From positions 8,109,188 through 8,173,187 of the forward strand of contig NW_004454182.1 in assembly GCF_000283155.1 (NCBI RefSeq): 64,000 nt of DNA, written 5' to 3'. This document shows positions 61,901 to 64,000 of the stretch, in pieces. Below the pieces are notes generated by a model that saw only the letters and a list, made by a program, of their open reading frames with translations, was not told the origin of the DNA and ran no database searches. The translations under genes were made by a program, and so were the position numbers. The number at the start of each line of letters is the position of its first letter. Position 1 is the stretch's first letter. Source of the stretch: Ceratotherium simum simum (taxonomy: Eukaryota > Chordata > Mammalia > Perissodactyla > Rhinocerotidae).

Positions 61901-63261
61901 ATATCTGCCTATCCTACTTAGTCAAGTTCCTTGAGAGCAGAGACACAGACTCATCCTCCCCCAGTGCTCTGCAGAGTGAGGGCTCAGTAAATGTTTACTA
62001 CACAAAGGCAGAAGTTCAGTTCCCTTTATCATTGTTTCAGGGCTGGGGTGGGAGGGTAGGGTCAGTCGATCGCCCCACATAATAACTGTGGGGATACTAG
62101 ACTCTCTGGAGCAGAGGAGCCAAATGTCAGAGTGCCCACCTCTGGTAACCACTCCCCTCAGTCCGACTTTCAACACATCCCCACCCCAGGGTCACTCTCA
62201 TGCTTCCAAAAGTCATCAGTTGGAAAGTTCTAGGGTTCTCTCACGCCACATCAGTTCTCCTCCATTTTCAAAAGGAGCAGAAGGTGGTCCAGAGAGATTA
62301 TGAGATGCGTTCGTTAGAGCCAGAGCCAGAATTAGAACTGACACTTAATCCCTCTTGAACCTGGAAAGAGCAACTTAATTTATTTCTAAATAGCTTGGGT
62401 ACTCTGAAATTGAAATTAATTTGGGGGGGCATTTTTCAAATCAATAAAAATTTCAGAGTATTAAGCACCTTAAATCTGTAAGAATCGAACAATATACAAT
62501 AATAAAAATTACATTAGCCGTTTTAATGCTTGCAGTTAAACACAGTAATAACTTAGAAAAAGCAAGGGTTGTCAGCACAGCAAGCAAAATTGGTCAAGCC
62601 TATGGGTGGAGCTTCTTTTACAAGCCTCCCACTCCTAGGACGGACTCTGGTCTTTCTCTACAGTAAACAGTTCTGAGACTAAATTCAAAGGAGTTGGCCT
62701 AATCTGTGAAATGCTTATCCTATTTTTAATGAGATGACAAACCAAAGAAATATGTGTATTCACAAATTCTTGCCCATCATACATTCCTGGCAGTCTACTG
62801 CGATGTCCCCCATACCTCGTTTAACCAAGGCCTTGACATCAAGGCACGACATTGAGATGTAAAAAGCCATAGTCTCTCTGGATTTCAAATGGGAAGCGGC
62901 AACCAGAATTGATGTCAAGCATCAAACCAAAACATATTTGCCACAGTTCAAATGAAAATCCCACACAAGCATGCTACGAGTATAAACCTGTTCCCTGCAG
63001 GCAATGGAAGCGTCTACAGCATACCACTCAGCAAGGAGAAAAAAGTTAGGGTGCCACTGCAACATGGCTGTTGTCCAGCAAGTAGGATATTTCTTCCTGA
63101 CAGTGGAACAAAACTATTTGTGAACAGGGGAGGTGACTACTTACTGGTAACCATTTTCCAATGTCCCCTGTGTGTAACCAGCCATCTTTATCCAGAACTT
63201 CTGCTGTTTTTGCTGGGTCCTTCAAGTAGCCTTGAAACACAGTTGGCCCTTTCACACATAT
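58786..63261 (-). CDS. ACSL1: ACSL1 (long-chain acyl-CoA synthetase 1), last five coding exons
   Basis: ACSL1 activates long-chain fatty acids to acyl-CoA with ATP, on mitochondrial outer membrane and ER. The window holds the C-terminal 191 residues of a protein of about 698. Joined in transcript order: 63261-63145, 61554-61411, 60053-59952, 59843-59772 and 58926-58786. All junctions are GT-AG and the exons before the last are multiples of three. The fatty acyl-CoA synthetase signature runs across the first junction: [14 protein letters not shown], then [20 protein letters not shown]. The adenylate-forming family hinge and C-terminal lid follow ([11 protein letters not shown]). The C-terminus [12 protein letters not shown] separates ACSL1 from ACSL5 and ACSL6. 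Earlier exons are outside the window; I saw no further exon between 63262 and 64000. Confidence 0.95.
59186..59385 (-). mobile_element. ERE SINE in ACSL1 intron
   Basis: Reverse copy, somewhat shortened in the middle. Flanks are CTCAxGGATTTCTTT on both sides. Confidence 0.88.
59483..59741 (-). mobile_element. ERE SINE in ACSL1 intron
   Basis: Reverse copy with perfect 11-bp target duplication TCATGCACTTT at 59472-59482 and 59748-59758. It ends about 30 bases from the penultimate ACSL1 exon. Confidence 0.9.
59772..59843 (-). CDS. ACSL1: ACSL1 penultimate exon
   Basis: 72 nt, 24 codons, beginning [20 protein letters not shown] and ending PFEQ. The acceptor is TTTATTAG and the donor GTAAGACT. 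Confidence 0.94.
59952..60053 (-). CDS. ACSL1: ACSL1 exon, C-terminal domain
   Basis: 102 nt, 34 codons, [20 protein letters not shown] to FEELCRNK. The acceptor is TGTTAAAG and the donor GTGAGGTT. It contains an eight-A run across Gln-Lys-Lys. Confidence 0.94.
60327..60356. repeat. Perfect 30-bp palindrome of dinucleotide repeats
   Basis: (GT)5(AT)5(AC)5, self-complementary, beside the poly-T end of an ERE in an ACSL1 intron. Confidence 0.9.
60357..60606 (-). mobile_element. ERE SINE in ACSL1 intron
   Basis: Reverse copy next to a GT/TA/AC palindrome. It ends GGGCCAGCCCC. Confidence 0.9.
61411..61554 (-). CDS. ACSL1: ACSL1 exon, FACS signature second half and hinge
   Basis: 144 nt, 48 codons, [20 protein letters not shown] onward to FVHGESLQ. 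The acceptor is GATAAACAG and the donor GTATGTGC. Human has Met where this reads Ile in NIYIRSEP. Confidence 0.95.
61640..61770 (+). repeat. MIR fragment in ACSL1 intron
   Basis: CCCATTTTACAGGGAGGGAA and TTAAGTAACTTGCTCAAGGCC. Confidence 0.75.
61780..63130. other. ACSL1 intron, little recognised
   Basis: Intron between the exons at 61411-61554 and 63145-63261. No clear repeat family beyond short scraps. Confidence 0.45.
63145..63261 (-). CDS. ACSL1: ACSL1 exon, FACS signature first half
   Basis: 117 nt, 39 codons, beginning [20 protein letters not shown] and ending TGDIGKWLP before donor GTAAGTAG. The acceptor is CTTGTTCAG. Asp in HTGD is the ribose/ATP-contacting Asp of the adenylate-forming family. 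Confidence 0.95.
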
Positions 63262-63329
63262 CTGAACAAGAAAAGATTGGGGGTGGGAATTGGGTGAAGG
63301 CAGTCAAAAGACAAAAACTTCCAGTTACA

Positions 63330-63615
63330 AGATAAGTAAGTACCAGGGATGTAATGTACAGCATGATGACTAGAGTTGACACGGCTGTATGGTATATTTG
63401 AAAGTTGTTAAGAGAGGAGATCCTAAGAGTTCTCATTACAAGGAATAAAGCCATTTCTTCCTTTTTTTTGTATCCATGAGAGATGATGGATGTGAAGTAA
63501 ACTCATCGTGGTAATCACTTCACAATATATATAAAGTCAAACCATTATGTTGTACACCTTAAACTTATACAGTGCTGTGTGTTAATTATATCTCCACGAA
63601 ACTGGGCAAAAAGAA
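63330..63615 (+). mobile_element. L1 3' end in ACSL1 intron
   Basis: GTACAGCATGATGACTAGAG and TGTTGTACACCTTAAACTTA motifs of an L1 3'UTR; antisense to ACSL1. Confidence 0.8.
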
Positions 63616-64000
63616 AGATGATTGGTTAATAGCATTTACTGGGGCTTCTCCAGAGAAAAGTGTGTGTGTGTCCCAATCTTTAGCTAGAAGCCCTGAATTC
63701 CAGGATCCAGAAGGAGCTACCACAGCCCCACCGCGATCTTGGCGGTACCTCCAATGTCCCTGCTTCCCTTTCTTAATGACCTCAGCTGCAGTCAAGTTCT
63801 AGGGCTAATGCTCGTTCTAAGTTCTGGCTCAAAGCTGCTAGAAAGCCCCACAGGGGATGAAATCACTTTGTAGTAATTAGGCTCTCCTTCCTCTGGCCAG
63901 TAGCTTACTAATATGGATCCAGGGTAATTAGCAGATGGAGCCGTGCCCCAGCACAGGCCACTGGAGCCTTTGCACGCTCTTGGGCCCAAGTTCCGATAAC

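Noticed and set aside
63792..63989. Minus-strand frame at the right edge as another ACSL1 exon
   Set aside because: The translation shows no similarity to the ACSL1 region expected upstream of ICVKG, and no acceptor/donor pair fits.
1..64000. A novel multi-gene system
   Set aside because: All supported genes are known, in conserved order, and the rest is repeats or plain intron and intergenic DNA; nothing in the sequence supports a new system.

Overview
This window is nuclear DNA from a placental mammal. The sixteen copies of one tRNA-derived SINE point to an odd-toed ungulate. Each copy carries the GGCCGGCCC-type head, a Pol III B box and a tail ending in TCAGCAAAAAGAGGAGG-like sequence, which matches the equine repetitive element (ERE) family. 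Horse or another Equus is most likely; rhinoceros or tapir is not excluded. The order PRIMPOL > < CENPU < ACSL1 is the order known from human 4q35.1, so this is the orthologous block.

Layout: (1) 1-2.75 kb holds the last coding exon and 3'UTR of PRIMPOL on the plus strand. (2) 2.8-42.7 kb holds all of CENPU (centromere protein U, also MLF1IP or PBIP1) on the minus strand. I traced 13 coding exons with GT-AG splice sites and an intact 416-residue frame. Its start lies in a CpG island with an E2F motif. PRIMPOL and CENPU converge tail to tail, and their polyadenylation signals lie about 85 bp apart. (3) 43.2-57.3 kb is intergenic. It contains an ATC/ACC minisatellite with a 100-N assembly gap, a strong CTCF-type core motif, a solo class I endogenous retroviral LTR carrying two nested EREs, and old L1, L2 and MIR fragments. 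(4) 57.3-63.3 kb holds the 3'UTR and last five coding exons of ACSL1 (long-chain acyl-CoA synthetase 1) on the minus strand; the gene continues past the right edge.

The three genes are unrelated housekeeping-type functions that are neighbours by descent: repriming at stalled forks, the inner-kinetochore CENP-O/P/Q/R/U complex, and fatty-acid activation. Most of the remaining DNA is repeats. The CENPU introns are filled by L1 pieces that all lie on the plus strand, antisense to CENPU.

I found no undescribed gene system. The observations most worth a second look are the minisatellite gap whose flanks overlap in register, the CTCF-type motif, the 52-bp tandem duplication beside a CENPU splice donor, and the dated nesting of mobile elements. 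Exon calls rest on reading splice sites and on remembered similarity to the human proteins; no alignment was run.
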